64,000 nt of DNA from Microbacterium oleivorans NBRC 103075 (GCF_001552475.1 NZ_BCRG01000001.1:310001-374000); one strand, 5' to 3'; counted from the stretch's first letter, positions 8,582 through 17,277 are shown. The notes: a model not told the origin generated them from the letters alone. A program made the numbers and translations.

Positions 8582-10003
8582 ATGACCGAAGCGCCGCCGT
8601 CGCCGCGCACCGTCCCTCCCGGCGGGATGCGCGTGTTCCTGCACGTCCTTGTGAACACGGCCGTCGCGAACGTCACGACGAGCTTCTTGTGGTTCGCCCT
8701 CACCTTCTGGGTGTACCTCGAGACGAAGTCGGTGCTCGCCACGGGGCTCATCGGCGGCGCCTACATGCTGCTGCTCGCGATCTTCGGCATGGTGTTCGGC
8801 ACGCTCGTCGACCGGTTCCGGAAGCACTCCGTCATGGTCTTCTCGGGTGTCTTCACCCTCATCGCGTTCCTCGCGGCGGGGGCGATCTACGTGTCCCAGC
8901 CGGAGTCCGCGATCCTCGACCTCGGCCGGCCGTGGTTCTGGCTGTTCTCGGGCATCATCCTCGCTGGCGCGGTCGTCGAGAATCTGCGCAACATCGCGCT
9001 GTCGACGACGGTGACCCTTCTCGTACCGACCGAGCGTCACGCGAACGCCAACGGCCTCGTCGGGACGGTGCAGGGCATCGCCTTCATCGTGACGAGCGCC
9101 CTCTCCGGCCTCGCGATCGGTCTTGTCGGCATGGGGTGGACGCTCGCGGTGGCGATCGCCTTCACGGCCGTGCCGCTCGTGCATCTGCTCTTCGTGCGGA
9201 TCGCCGAGGACGCCCCGGCGCCCGACCCCGGTTCGAAGATCCTCGACGTCCGCGGAGCGGCCGCCGCGATCCGCGCCGTCCCGGGGCTCTTCGCCCTCAT
9301 CCTCTTCTCGACCTTCAACAACCTCATCGGCGGCCTCTACATGGCGCTGATGGATCCTTACGGGCTCGAACTCTTCGACGTGAAGGTGTGGGGCATCGTC
9401 CTCGCGGTGACCGCCACGGGCTTCCTCATCGGCGGCGGGATCGTCGCGGCGAAGGGGCTCGGACGAAACCCCATCCGCACGCTTTTGCTCGCCGTCGCCG
9501 TCATGGGGCTGCTGGGCGCGGTCTTCACGCTCCGCGAGTGGTGGTGGCTGTACGGCTTGGGGATCTGGGCCTACATGACCCTCGTCCCCGTGATCGAGTC
9601 CGCTGAGCAGACGGTCATCCAGAAGGTCGTCCCGTTCGAGAGGCAGGGGCGTGTGTTCGGTGCGGCAACCGCGCTCGAAGTGTCGACCGGACCCATCACG
9701 TCGTTCGCGATCGCCCCGATCGCGGAGTTCTGGATCATCCCTTACTTCCGCACCGAGGAGGGGGAGCGGGCGTGGTCCTGGCTCCTCGGCGAGGGCGAGA
9801 TGCGCGGGATCGCGCTGATCTTCCTCGTCGGAGGCCTCCTCATGGTGGCGGCGGCGCTCGCCGCCTTCCTCACCCGCTCGTACCGGACGCTGTCGGCACA
9901 GTACGAGACGGCGCCCGAGACGAGCGAAGCGGATGCCGGCCCCCCGGCCACCGGCATCCCGTCCTCGTCGCGCGAAGCAGCCGGCGGCGTCGCCGGCGAG
10001 TGA
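8582..10003 (+). CDS. MFS transporter, probable drug or metabolite exporter
   Basis: Inner-membrane protein of 473 residues with about twelve hydrophobic segments. The loop after the second segment (GTLVDRFRKHSVMVFS) matches the MFS signature loop GxLaDrxGrkxxl. It resembles the MFS_3/MefA-like exporter group, with an extended periplasmic loop near residues 380-400 and a polar Ala/Glu-rich C-terminal tail. The ATG at 8582 is preceded by a TACCCT -10 box 6 nt upstream and gives a natural N-terminus; the open frame upstream is not supported. It ends in a large terminator hairpin shared with the convergent DUF6421-like gene. Substrate unknown. Confidence 0.85.
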   Translation: MTEAPPSPRTVPPGGMRVFLHVLVNTAVANVTTSFLWFALTFWVYLETKSVLATGLIGGAYMLLLAIFGMVFGTLVDRFRKHSVMVFSGVFTLIAFLAAGAIYVSQPESAILDLGRPWFWLFSGIILAGAVVENLRNIALSTTVTLLVPTERHANANGLVGTVQGIAFIVTSALSGLAIGLVGMGWTLAVAIAFTAVPLVHLLFVRIAEDAPAPDPGSKILDVRGAAAAIRAVPGLFALILFSTFNNLIGGLYMALMDPYGLELFDVKVWGIVLAVTATGFLIGGGIVAAKGLGRNPIRTLLLAVAVMGLLGAVFTLREWWWLYGLGIWAYMTLVPVIESAEQTVIQKVVPFERQGRVFGAATALEVSTGPITSFAIAPIAEFWIIPYFRTEEGERAWSWLLGEGEMRGIALIFLVGGLLMVAAALAAFLTRSYRTLSAQYETAPETSEADAGPPATGIPSSSREAAGGVAGE

Positions 10004-10012
10004 TCCCGCCAG

Positions 10013-10069
10013 GTACGGCTTCGGCGCCCGAGTCCCCCAGGTCCCAGGCGCCGAAGTGGTGTGCCGTAC
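10013..10069. terminator. Bidirectional terminator between the MFS and DUF6421-like genes
   Basis: Long imperfect hairpin: outer arms GTACGGC / GCCGTAC and inner arms CTTCGGCGCC / GGCGCCGAAG. It fills the gap between two convergent stop codons. Confidence 0.75.
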
Positions 10070-10072
10070 GCC

Positions 10073-11482
10073 TCAGGCGTCGGTGGCGCGGATGCCGGCC
10101 ACGCCGGCGATGACGGGTCGCATCTTCTTCTCGAGGGCCTCGAAGAACATCGACAGCGGGAACTCGTCGTCCAGCACCGCGTCGGTGTATCCCTTCGGAG
10201 CGCCGGCGAGGGTCTCGTCCGGCAGGCCGCGGGCCCACTGCGACGCCGGGTGCGGCGTCACGGTCTGGCGGACGAGGTCGTAGGCCGCGAGCCAGTGCGC
10301 GACCTTCGGCCGGTCGATCGACTCCCAGTAGAGGCGGTCGATCGCGTCGCTCAGGGCGATGACGGCGACGGCGACGCGGTCCCACTCGAACGCCAGCGAG
10401 GTGTCGGTCCAGTGGAGGACGCCGCGCTGGTGGAGCCACGCGAACAGCAGCTGCCCGCCGAGGCCGTCGTAGTTGCGGACGCGGGTCCCCGTGATCGCGA
10501 AACGGAAGATGCGATCGAACAGCACCGCGTACTGCACGAGACCGGCGTGCTCGAGCATCTCGTCCTCGGCATCCGTCAGCGATGCCTTCGCGGACAGATC
10601 CCGCTCGATCGCGACGCACTCGCGGAAAGCCGTGAGGTCGCAGCGCAGCTCTTCGAGCGAATACAGGAAGTACGGCATCCGCTGCTTGATCATGAACGGG
10701 TCGAAGGGCAGGTCGCCGCGCATGTGCGTGCGGTCGTGGATGAGGTCCCACATGACGAACGTCTTCTCGGCGAGGCGCTGGTCGTCGAGCAGACGTGCCG
10801 CTGCCTCGGGCAGATCGAGACGCGTGATCTGGGCGGCAGCGCGGACGACGCGGCGGTAGCGCGCGGCCTCGCGGTCCTGGAAGATCGCACCCCATGTGAA
10901 GGACGGCACCTCGCGCATGGCGACCGTTTCGGGAAAGAGCACGGCCGAGTTCGTGTCGTAGCCCGGGGTGAAGTCGAGCAGGCGGAACGAGACGAACAAG
11001 CGGTTCGTGTAGGTCTGCTCCAGCTCGGCGATGAACTCCGGCCAGATCGTCTCGACGATCACGGCCTCGACCTTGCGGTCGCGCGTGCCGTTCTGTGTGT
11101 ACATCGGGAACACGACGAGGTGGCGGAGGCCGTCGATGCGGTTCTGCTGCGGTTGGAAGGCCAGGAGCGAATCGAGGAAGTCGGGCACCCCGAGGCCCTC
11201 CGACGCCCACCGCTCGAAGTCCGCGATGCTCGCGTCGAGGTAGGCCTCGTCGTGCGGGAAGGCGGGGGAGAGGGCTCGGATGCCAGCGGTGATGGCTTCG
11301 ACGTGCGACCGGGCGACCTCGTGGTCGGCCGGGTCGGGCACCGAGCCGTCGGCGACCTGGACGGCCTGGAGGGCCGTTGCGGCATCCCGCAGCATCGTCC
11401 AAGCGGTGGAGGTCTCCGCCTGGCGAGCGTCCTCGAGAACCTCGGGCATTCCGATGATCGTCGACGTGGTGACGGTGCTCAT
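10073..11482 (-). CDS. DUF6421-like conserved protein of unknown function
   Basis: Soluble protein of 469 residues without signal peptide or membrane segments. I recognise it as resembling the DUF6421 family annotated in Microbacterium; no function is known to me. Notable visible segments are HDRTHMRGDLPFDPFMIKQR, a His/Asp-rich stretch that could bind a metal, FLYSLEELRCDL, and a downstream region rich in Trp, Asp and Glu. AGGAGG lies 6 nt before the ATG, one of the better ribosome binding sites here. It is transcribed away from an Lrp/AsnC regulator, with a 29-bp imperfect palindrome between them. Control by that regulator, perhaps in response to an amino acid, is inferred from the layout. 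Confidence 0.8.
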   Translation of the reverse strand: MSTVTTSTIIGMPEVLEDARQAETSTAWTMLRDAATALQAVQVADGSVPDPADHEVARSHVEAITAGIRALSPAFPHDEAYLDASIADFERWASEGLGVPDFLDSLLAFQPQQNRIDGLRHLVVFPMYTQNGTRDRKVEAVIVETIWPEFIAELEQTYTNRLFVSFRLLDFTPGYDTNSAVLFPETVAMREVPSFTWGAIFQDREAARYRRVVRAAAQITRLDLPEAAARLLDDQRLAEKTFVMWDLIHDRTHMRGDLPFDPFMIKQRMPYFLYSLEELRCDLTAFRECVAIERDLSAKASLTDAEDEMLEHAGLVQYAVLFDRIFRFAITGTRVRNYDGLGGQLLFAWLHQRGVLHWTDTSLAFEWDRVAVAVIALSDAIDRLYWESIDRPKVAHWLAAYDLVRQTVTPHPASQWARGLPDETLAGAPKGYTDAVLDDEFPLSMFFEALEKKMRPVIAGVAGIRATDA

Positions 11483-11518
11483 GGGTGACCTCCTATCGGT
11501 TCTTCACGGTTTCCTCGC

Positions 11519-11547
11519 GATGTCACGAGAATATTTCCTGTGATATC
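11519..11547. promoter_or_regulatory. Candidate Lrp/AsnC operator
   Basis: A 29-bp imperfect palindrome with 20 of 29 positions symmetric. The half-site reads GATnTCACnnGAA and its mirror TTCnnGTGAnATC. It sits in an unusually AT-rich patch, 37 bp upstream of the DUF6421-like start and 54 bp upstream of the regulator start. Divergent Lrp-type regulators commonly bind such shared sites. Confidence 0.6.
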
Positions 11548-11588
11548 AGCCTAAGGCCGTAAGGATCGCGTGTGCAAGATGGCTGCGG

Positions 11589-11594
11589 TACCGT
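11589..11594 (+). promoter_or_regulatory. -10 box, leaderless start of the Lrp-family gene
   Basis: TACCGT, 6 nt before the GTG at 11601. It explains why the neighbouring CGGAGC is too close to act as a ribosome binding site. Confidence 0.5.
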
Positions 11595-11600
11595 CGGAGC

Positions 11601-12059
11601 GTGCCCGCAGACGAGACCGACCCCACCGATTCCGCGATCATCGCCGCGCTGTCGGCCAACGCGCGCGCCACGCTGGCCGAGCTCTCGGGGGTCGCGGGCC
11701 TGTCCGTTTCGGCTACCCAGGCGCGCGTGCGTCGCCTCGAGGCGCGCGGACTGATCTCCGGGTACCGCGCCGTCATCGACCCGGAGGTCGCCGGCAAGCC
11801 GCTCGCGGCGTTCGTCGAGATCACCCCTCTCGACCCCGCCCAGCCCGACAACGCGCCCGAGCTCATCGCCCACCTCGACGAGATCGAGGCGTGCCACTCC
11901 ATCGCCGGCGACGCCGCGTACATGCTGTTCGTCCGCGTCGCGACGCCGCGCGACCTCGAGCGTCTGATCCGCGACATCCGCTCCGCAGCGTCGGTCAACA
12001 CCCGCACGACGGTCGTGCTGCAGACGTTCTTCGAGCACCGTCCGCTCTCGCCCGCCTGA
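11601..12059 (+). CDS. Lrp/AsnC family transcriptional regulator
   Basis: Protein of 152 residues, the typical length for the family. The N-terminal helix-turn-helix covers about residues 8-55 (DSAIIAALSANARATLAEL, then SVSATQARVRRLEARGLI). A RAM/ACT-like ligand-binding and oligomerisation domain follows from about residue 65 (AFVEITPLDP, HSIAGDAAYMLFVRV, RTTVVLQTFFEH). Such proteins sense amino acids and bind DNA as octamers. The GTG start is fixed by a -10 box 6 nt upstream. Divergent from the DUF6421-like gene with a palindromic operator between, so autoregulation and control of that gene are likely. The effector is unknown. Confidence 0.9.
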   Translation: MPADETDPTDSAIIAALSANARATLAELSGVAGLSVSATQARVRRLEARGLISGYRAVIDPEVAGKPLAAFVEITPLDPAQPDNAPELIAHLDEIEACHSIAGDAAYMLFVRVATPRDLERLIRDIRSAASVNTRTTVVLQTFFEHRPLSPA

Positions 12060-12103
12060 CGCCCGCCGGCTGTCAAGGGGAGGCGGGTTCGCGCGTGCGT
12101 TCC

Positions 12104-12109
12104 TAGCGT
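12104..12109 (+). promoter_or_regulatory. -10 box, leaderless start of the first lipid kinase gene
   Basis: TAGCGT, followed by exactly 6 nt (GGAGGC) and the ATG at 12116. The GGAGG is 1 nt from the ATG and cannot act as a standard ribosome binding site. Confidence 0.5.
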
Positions 12110-12115
12110 GGAGGC

Positions 12116-13057
12116 ATGAGCGACACCCCCATCGGCCGTGAAGTCCTCGTCGTCGCCAACAGCCGATCCGGCGTCTCGGTCGGTCGCCCCGATCGCGTCC
12201 CCGACGTGCGTCGACGGATGCCGGGCGCCACCGTGCACGAGCTCGCCGAGAACGAGACTCTCGATGAGGTCGTCGCGTCCGCGACGTCGGGGGAGAATCC
12301 GCCCGAGGTTCTCGCCATCTTGGGCGGAGACGGCTCGGTGTCCCGTGCGGCGCACCTGGCGCGACGTCACGACCTGACCCTCCTCGTCCTTCCCAACGGG
12401 ACGTTCAACCACTTCGCGCGGTCGGCGGGCATTCCCGACGTGGATGCCGGTCTCGACGCGTATGCGGCGGGGCGCGTCCGACCGGTCGCGGTCGCCGAGG
12501 CGACCGTCGACGACGGCGACCCCATCACGGTCCTGAACGCGGTCTCACTCGGTGCGTACCCCGAGTTCCTCGCGGAGCGCGAGCGGCGCACGAGCCTCGG
12601 CAAATGGTGGGGCGGAGCCGTCGCGGCGTGGCGCGAGATGCACGACGCCACGGCGGTCGACATTGCCCGCGGCGGAAAGCGCGCGTCCGTCTGGTCGGTA
12701 TTCGCGGGTGTCGGAGGGAACGACCCCGGGCGTATCGCGACGATGCAGCGCGCGACGCTCGACGACGCGGTCATCGACGTCCGTGTGCACCACGCGCGCG
12801 GCACTCGGGCGCGCGCGATCGTCTCGCTCGCGTTCGGGGAGAGGACCGTCCGGGTTCTTCGCGCTCTGCGGCTGATGCCCCCGGCATCCGACATCGAGCG
12901 CATCCTCGACGAGGACTTCGAGATCGTCGTGCAGCCCGGCAGTTCCCCCGACATCTGGGTCCACGACGGGGAGCTCGAAGAAGTGGGCAGGGACGGCTTC
13001 CGTCTGCGGGTGCGCGCCGTTCCCGAAGGCCTCCGGGTCTACCTTCCCGCGCCCTGA
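12116..13057 (+). CDS. Diacylglycerol kinase catalytic-domain (lipid kinase) protein
   Basis: Protein of 313 residues in the YegS/DagK lipid kinase superfamily, which phosphorylates diacylglycerol or related lipids at the membrane. Visible: the N-terminal LVVANSRSG loop, the nucleotide-binding ILGGDGSVSRA, the LPNGTFNHFARSAGI segment that matches the family's P(x)GTxNxxA motif with one change, and a C-terminal beta domain ending GELEEVGRDGFRLRV. The protein is soluble in prediction, like most of the family. It stands alone between the Lrp regulator and the histidine kinase operon. A second, longer paralogue is at 49858-51027. The lipid substrate is not predictable. Confidence 0.85.
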   Translation: MSDTPIGREVLVVANSRSGVSVGRPDRVPDVRRRMPGATVHELAENETLDEVVASATSGENPPEVLAILGGDGSVSRAAHLARRHDLTLLVLPNGTFNHFARSAGIPDVDAGLDAYAAGRVRPVAVAEATVDDGDPITVLNAVSLGAYPEFLAERERRTSLGKWWGGAVAAWREMHDATAVDIARGGKRASVWSVFAGVGGNDPGRIATMQRATLDDAVIDVRVHHARGTRARAIVSLAFGERTVRVLRALRLMPPASDIERILDEDFEIVVQPGSSPDIWVHDGELEEVGRDGFRLRVRAVPEGLRVYLPAP

Positions 13058-13101
13058 GGGGATACATCCTCCGACGGATGCGGCTGCCGACGGTGACCGC
13101 G

Positions 13102-13107
13102 TAGCGT
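13102..13107 (+). promoter_or_regulatory. -10 box, leaderless start of the histidine kinase operon
   Basis: TAGCGT, 6 nt before the GTG at 13114. No -35 box is convincing; a short inverted repeat CATCC / GGATG lies at about 13065-13080 where an activator could bind. Confidence 0.5.
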
Positions 13108-13113
13108 TCAAGG

Positions 13114-14316
13114 GTGTTCCGCCCGCTCCGCCCGTACCAGGCTGCCGTCGATGCGGCGATCGCGGTGCTGTTCGCGCTGATGGCGCTGCCGTTCGAGCTC
13201 GGTGCCGCCTCTGGTACCGACGCCGGCAATCTCGGCGGGTGGAGCGCGATCCCCGTGGTCCTCCTTCTGGCTGCGGCGCTGGGGCTCCGTCGGTTCTCAC
13301 CCGGGCTTGCGCTCGGTGTCGCGTGGCTCGGAGCGATCGTGCAGATGGGCTTCGGGCGCGGCCCGGGATTCGCAGACCTCGCGATCTTCGCCGTGCTCTA
13401 CGCGACGGCCGCGTACGGCTCGAGGCTCGTGTTCTGGCTGGGTTTGAGCTCGGTCATCGTGGGCTCGGGCACGATCACGGTGTACCTCTTCAGGTGGGCG
13501 TTCCTCGGCAGCGGAGCGCTGTCCAATATCCCGACCCTGATCTTCGTGCTCCTTGCAGCGCTTTTCGCGCTCGGACTCTCGTGGACCGCCGGTGCCCTCG
13601 TCCGCACCGCGATGCGCGCCCGGGCGAACCGGGTGGCACAGTCGCGCGCCGAGCAGGAGACCGTCGCCGAGCAGGAGCGCACCCGCATCGCGCGCGACAT
13701 GCACGACATCGTCGCCCACTCGCTCGCGGTCATCATCGCCCAGTCCGACGGGGCCCGGTACGCTGCGGCATCCGATCCCGAGGCGCAGTCCGCCGCGCTC
13801 GGCACCATCTCCTCCACCGCCCGCTCCGCACTCTCGGATGTGCGGCTGCTCCTCACGCAGCTGCGGCACTCGCAGGCGGAGGGCCCGCAGCCCACCCTCG
13901 CGGACCTCGAGCAGCTGTACGCGCAGGTGCGGGCGGCGGGCGTCGAACTGCGGGTGGATGTCGACCCGGCGCCCCGCGGTGAGGTTCCGGCATCCGTGCA
14001 GCTCTCGGTGTACCGCATCCTGCAGGAAGCCCTCACGAACGCACTCCGCCACGGCGGGGCGAGCGGGGTGGACGTCTCGCTCGCCTGGCACGCGGACCGC
14101 GTCGACCTCGAGGTCCGCAACGAGGTCGCCCCGGTCGCCGAGGGCGCGGAGCGGCGCACCGGCGGTCACGGCCTGATCGGCATGCGCGAGCGCGCGCAGC
14201 TGATCGGCGGACGATTGGATGCCGCGGCCGCAGACGGCGTGTTCACCGTCACCGCGTCCCTCCCCACCGGCGCTGCTCCCCAGCTTCCGACCCCCACCGA
14301 GAGGAGCGCTCGGTGA
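13114..14316 (+). CDS. Sensor histidine kinase, NarL/DesK-type (HisKA_3)
   Basis: Membrane kinase of 400 residues. The N-terminal third has about five hydrophobic segments with short loops, suggesting it senses the membrane or works with a transporter rather than an extracellular ligand. A short coiled stretch rich in Arg, Glu and Gln leads to the dimerisation box ERTRIARDMHDIVAHSLAV, with the phospho-acceptor His at residue 197. The ATPase domain follows, with an N box around LQEALTNALRHGG and a G box GGHGLIGMRERA. The GTG start has a -10 box 6 nt upstream. The stop overlaps the response regulator start by 4 nt (GTGA), so the two are co-translated. Confidence 0.92.
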   Translation: MFRPLRPYQAAVDAAIAVLFALMALPFELGAASGTDAGNLGGWSAIPVVLLLAAALGLRRFSPGLALGVAWLGAIVQMGFGRGPGFADLAIFAVLYATAAYGSRLVFWLGLSSVIVGSGTITVYLFRWAFLGSGALSNIPTLIFVLLAALFALGLSWTAGALVRTAMRARANRVAQSRAEQETVAEQERTRIARDMHDIVAHSLAVIIAQSDGARYAAASDPEAQSAALGTISSTARSALSDVRLLLTQLRHSQAEGPQPTLADLEQLYAQVRAAGVELRVDVDPAPRGEVPASVQLSVYRILQEALTNALRHGGASGVDVSLAWHADRVDLEVRNEVAPVAEGAERRTGGHGLIGMRERAQLIGGRLDAAAADGVFTVTASLPTGAAPQLPTPTERSAR

Positions 14317-14954
14317 GCGTCATCCGCGTCGTCCTCGTCGACGACCAGGCCCTGTTCCGCGCCGGCATCCGGATGGTCGTCGCTTCGCAGCCCGACCTCG
14401 AGGTCGTCGGCGAGGCGTCCGACGGGGCGCAGGCCCTGCAGGTCGTCCGCGAGACGCGTCCCGACGTCGTCCTCATGGACATCCGGATGCCGGTGATGGA
14501 CGGGCTCGCAGCGACCGAGGCCCTGCTCGCCGACGCCGACCCGCCCAAGGTGGTCATGCTGACGACGTTCGACCTCGACGAGGCGGCGGCGCGGGCCATC
14601 CAGCGTGGCGCCAGCGGGTTCCTCCTGAAGGATGCCGACCCCGAGTTCCTCCTCGCCGCGATCCGCACGGTGCACGCGGGATCGTCGGTCATCGCGGCCG
14701 CGGCCACCCGCCAGCTCTTCGCCCAGCTGAACGAGCCCGTGCGTGCGGTGCCGCCGTCCTTCGCCGAGCTCACCGACCGCGAGCGCGAGATCTTCGCCCT
14801 CGCGGCGCGGGGGCTCTCGAACGCCGAGATCGCCGCGCGCGAGTTCCTCTCCGAGGCCACCGTGAAGACGCACGTCTCGCGCATCCTGGGCAAACTGTCG
14901 CTCCGCGATCGCGTGCAGCTCGTGGTCTTCGCCTTCGAGCACGGCCTCGCCTGA
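14313..14954 (+). CDS. Response regulator, NarL/LuxR family
   Basis: DNA-binding partner of the upstream kinase, 213 residues. The receiver domain has acidic residues at positions 10-11 (LVDDQ), phosphoacceptor Asp56 in VLMDIRMP, the conserved Thr in MLTTFD and Lys in LLKDADP. A LuxR-type helix-turn-helix follows: LTDREREIFALAARGLSNAEIA and then ATVKTHVSRILGKL. The GTG start overlaps the kinase stop. The most likely target is the ABC transporter pair 95 bp downstream, by analogy with kinase/regulator/ABC modules that respond to envelope-active compounds; this is inference. Confidence 0.93.
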   Translation: MSVIRVVLVDDQALFRAGIRMVVASQPDLEVVGEASDGAQALQVVRETRPDVVLMDIRMPVMDGLAATEALLADADPPKVVMLTTFDLDEAAARAIQRGASGFLLKDADPEFLLAAIRTVHAGSSVIAAAATRQLFAQLNEPVRAVPPSFAELTDREREIFALAARGLSNAEIAAREFLSEATVKTHVSRILGKLSLRDRVQLVVFAFEHGLA

Positions 14955-15036
14955 CCCCGCCGGGCTGACTCGCGATCATCCTTGCGATGTAGACCACCGC
15001 GACGAGCGACCGACGCGGCGCCCCGGGCCCCGTCCG

Positions 15037-15042
15037 TAGCGT
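15037..15042 (+). promoter_or_regulatory. -10 box of the ABC ATPase/permease pair
   Basis: TAGCGT, 7 nt before the ATG at 15050. The 95-bp gap after the response regulator gene gives room for its binding site; an imperfect repeat (TCGCGATCATCC then TTGCGATG) lies at about 14970-14990. Confidence 0.45.
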
Positions 15043-15049
15043 CGGAGAC

Positions 15050-15811
15050 ATGCAGATCACGACCACCGAGATGGGCCTCGCCGCCCGCGTCCAGAACCTC
15101 ACGAAGACCTACGGCGGTGGCGAGAACGCCGTCCGCGCGCTCGACGACGTCACCGTCGGCATCCGTCGCGGGGAGTTCACCGCGATCATGGGGCCGTCGG
15201 GATCGGGCAAGTCCACGCTCATGCACATCATGGCCGGCCTCGACGCGCCGGCATCCGGAACCGTCTGGATCGGCGACACCGAGATCACGGGGCTCTCCGA
15301 CGTGGAGCTGACGATCCTCCGTCGCCGCCGGGTCGGTTTCGTCTTCCAGTCGTTCAACCTGGTCCCCACCCTCGACGCGATCGGCAACATCCTGCTGCCC
15401 TTCGACCTCGACGGCCGGCGCCCCACCTCCCAGGAGAAGACGCGCATCGACGGCCTCGTCGAGACGCTGGGTCTCGGGCCCCGCCTGCGGCACCGCCCGC
15501 ACCAGCTCTCCGGCGGTCAGCAGCAGCGCGTCGCCATCGCCCGCGCCCTTGCGACCGCGCCCGACCTCGTCTTCGCCGACGAGCCGACCGGCAACCTCGA
15601 CTCCCGCTCGGGTCGCGAGGTGCTCTCGCTCCTCGCCGCGGCCAGTCGCGAGCACGGCCAGTCGATCGCGATGGTGACCCACGACCCCGTGGCCGCCTCG
15701 TACGCGGATCGCGTCCTGTTCCTCGGCGACGGCCGCATCGTCGCCGACAAGCCCCGCCAGACGGCCGAGCAGATCTCGGCCCACATGCTCAGCACGGAGG
15801 TGACCGCGTGA
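15050..15811 (+). CDS. ABC transporter ATP-binding protein (MacB/LolD/BceA type)
   Basis: ATPase of 253 residues that powers the FtsX-type permease encoded next. Walker A is GPSGSGKST near residue 45, the signature is LSGGQQQRVAIARALA, and Walker B is LVFADEPTGNLDSRSG, the DEPTGNLD variant typical of the LolD/MacB/BceA group. The Q-loop FVFQSFNLVPTLDA also fits that group. These transporters move hydrophobic substrates or peptides across the envelope or remove antimicrobial peptides from lipid targets. The stop overlaps the permease start by 4 nt (GTGA). Expression probably depends on the two-component system just upstream. Confidence 0.92.
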   Translation: MQITTTEMGLAARVQNLTKTYGGGENAVRALDDVTVGIRRGEFTAIMGPSGSGKSTLMHIMAGLDAPASGTVWIGDTEITGLSDVELTILRRRRVGFVFQSFNLVPTLDAIGNILLPFDLDGRRPTSQEKTRIDGLVETLGLGPRLRHRPHQLSGGQQQRVAIARALATAPDLVFADEPTGNLDSRSGREVLSLLAAASREHGQSIAMVTHDPVAASYADRVLFLGDGRIVADKPRQTAEQISAHMLSTEVTA

Positions 15812-17277
15812 CCACGCTCGAGACCCCCGCGGCGGCGAGTACCGTCGTCCCCGAACCGGCCCGCACCTCGCGTCTCGCGTGGCTGCGTGAGCGCGGCATG
15901 GGCGCGACGATCCTCGTCTCGGCCATCTCGACGGCGTTCGGCGTCGTCCTCCTCTCCGCGACGGGGTACCTCTCCGTGGTGCTCGCCTCGAACGAGATGT
16001 ACGGGTCGTCCGACACGTTGGCGGCCGTGCTGACGCTGCTGAGCGGCATCCTGCTCGCCGTCGCGGTCTACGTCGGCGCGATTGTGACCGCCAACACCTT
16101 CTCGACGATCATCGCGGGACGCACCCGCCGCATAGCCCTCATGCGCCTGATCGGCGCGACCGCCCGCTCCCAGCGCAGCGAGGTCGCGACGCAGGGGCTC
16201 ATCGTCGGTGCGATCGGCGCGGTCGCCGGACTCGTCGCGACGACGATCGCGATGGTCCTCGCGCTTCCGCTGCTCAACGACGGGCTCGGTGTGACCTCGG
16301 ACTGGTCGCCCGTCCAGGCGGTCCTCGTCATCCCGGCGGCGGCCGTCGCCCTGACGACGTGGATCGCGGCATGGTCGGGGTCGCGACGTGTGCTCACGGT
16401 GACCCCGCTCGAGGCGCTGGGTGGCTCGGTCGAGCGCTCCCGCGAGGAAATCGCGGGAGTCCGCGGCCGGAAGGCGGCGGCCATCGTGCTCGGCGTCATC
16501 GGCGTGGTGCTCCTCGCCGGCGGCATCCTGATCGGTCTCCTGCACCCCGTCGGCGTGCTGGTCGCCTTTCTCGGCGGTCTGTTCTCCTTCACCGCGGTCT
16601 CGATCAGCGCGGTGTCGATCATGCCGCCGCTCCTGAAGGCGACAGGACGACTGTTCGGCAAGTCGGTCACCGCGCGGCTGGCCGCCGAGAACGCGGTCCG
16701 CTATCCGGAGCGCTCGAGCCGCATGGCCATCGGCGTCGTCATGGGTGTCGCGCTCGTCGTGATGTTCGCGGTCGCGGCCGAGTCGGTCAAGTCGCTCGTC
16801 ACCGTGTCGGGGGGAGGCGAACCCGACCCCGCGTTCAACGAGATGATCGACACCTTCTCGACGGTCATGATGTGCCTCGTCGCCGTCAGCGCGGTGATCG
16901 CGGCCGTCGGTCTCGTGAACCTCCTCACGATCGGCATCGTGCAGCGCAAGCGCGAACTGGGTCTGCTGCGGGCGCTCGGTCTCACGGCGGCGCAGATCCG
17001 CCGGATGGTGCTCATCGAGGCGGCTCACGTCACCGTGACCGCGCTCCTGTTCGGCCTCGTGCTGGGCGTGCTCTACGGCTGGGTTGCGGCGCAGTCGCTC
17101 CTCGGCTCCGTCGCGATGCCGCCGATGTGGCTGTCGCCGACGTTCGTCGCCCCGGCCATCCCGCTGATCCCGGTGGCGATCGTGATCGTCGCCACCGCCG
17201 CGCTCACGCTGGGCGCCGCCGTCGCACCGACGCGCATCGCGACCCGGACGGCACCCGTCGAGGCGCTGTCCGAGTGA
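15808..17277 (+). CDS. FtsX-like ABC transporter permease
   Basis: Inner-membrane permease of 489 residues with about ten hydrophobic segments arranged as two FtsX-type halves, without the large extracellular domain seen in MacB. Each half carries the family coupling region: residues near 105 (IIAGRTRRIALMRLIGAT) and near 375 (IVQRKRELGLLRALGLT). It probably pairs with the ATPase whose stop it overlaps. A strong hairpin terminator follows 6 nt after the stop codon. Together with the kinase and response regulator it forms a four-gene module that may defend against membrane- or cell-wall-active compounds; the substrate is unknown. Confidence 0.9.
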   Translation: MTTLETPAAASTVVPEPARTSRLAWLRERGMGATILVSAISTAFGVVLLSATGYLSVVLASNEMYGSSDTLAAVLTLLSGILLAVAVYVGAIVTANTFSTIIAGRTRRIALMRLIGATARSQRSEVATQGLIVGAIGAVAGLVATTIAMVLALPLLNDGLGVTSDWSPVQAVLVIPAAAVALTTWIAAWSGSRRVLTVTPLEALGGSVERSREEIAGVRGRKAAAIVLGVIGVVLLAGGILIGLLHPVGVLVAFLGGLFSFTAVSISAVSIMPPLLKATGRLFGKSVTARLAAENAVRYPERSSRMAIGVVMGVALVVMFAVAAESVKSLVTVSGGGEPDPAFNEMIDTFSTVMMCLVAVSAVIAAVGLVNLLTIGIVQRKRELGLLRALGLTAAQIRRMVLIEAAHVTVTALLFGLVLGVLYGWVAAQSLLGSVAMPPMWLSPTFVAPAIPLIPVAIVIVATAALTLGAAVAPTRIATRTAPVEALSE

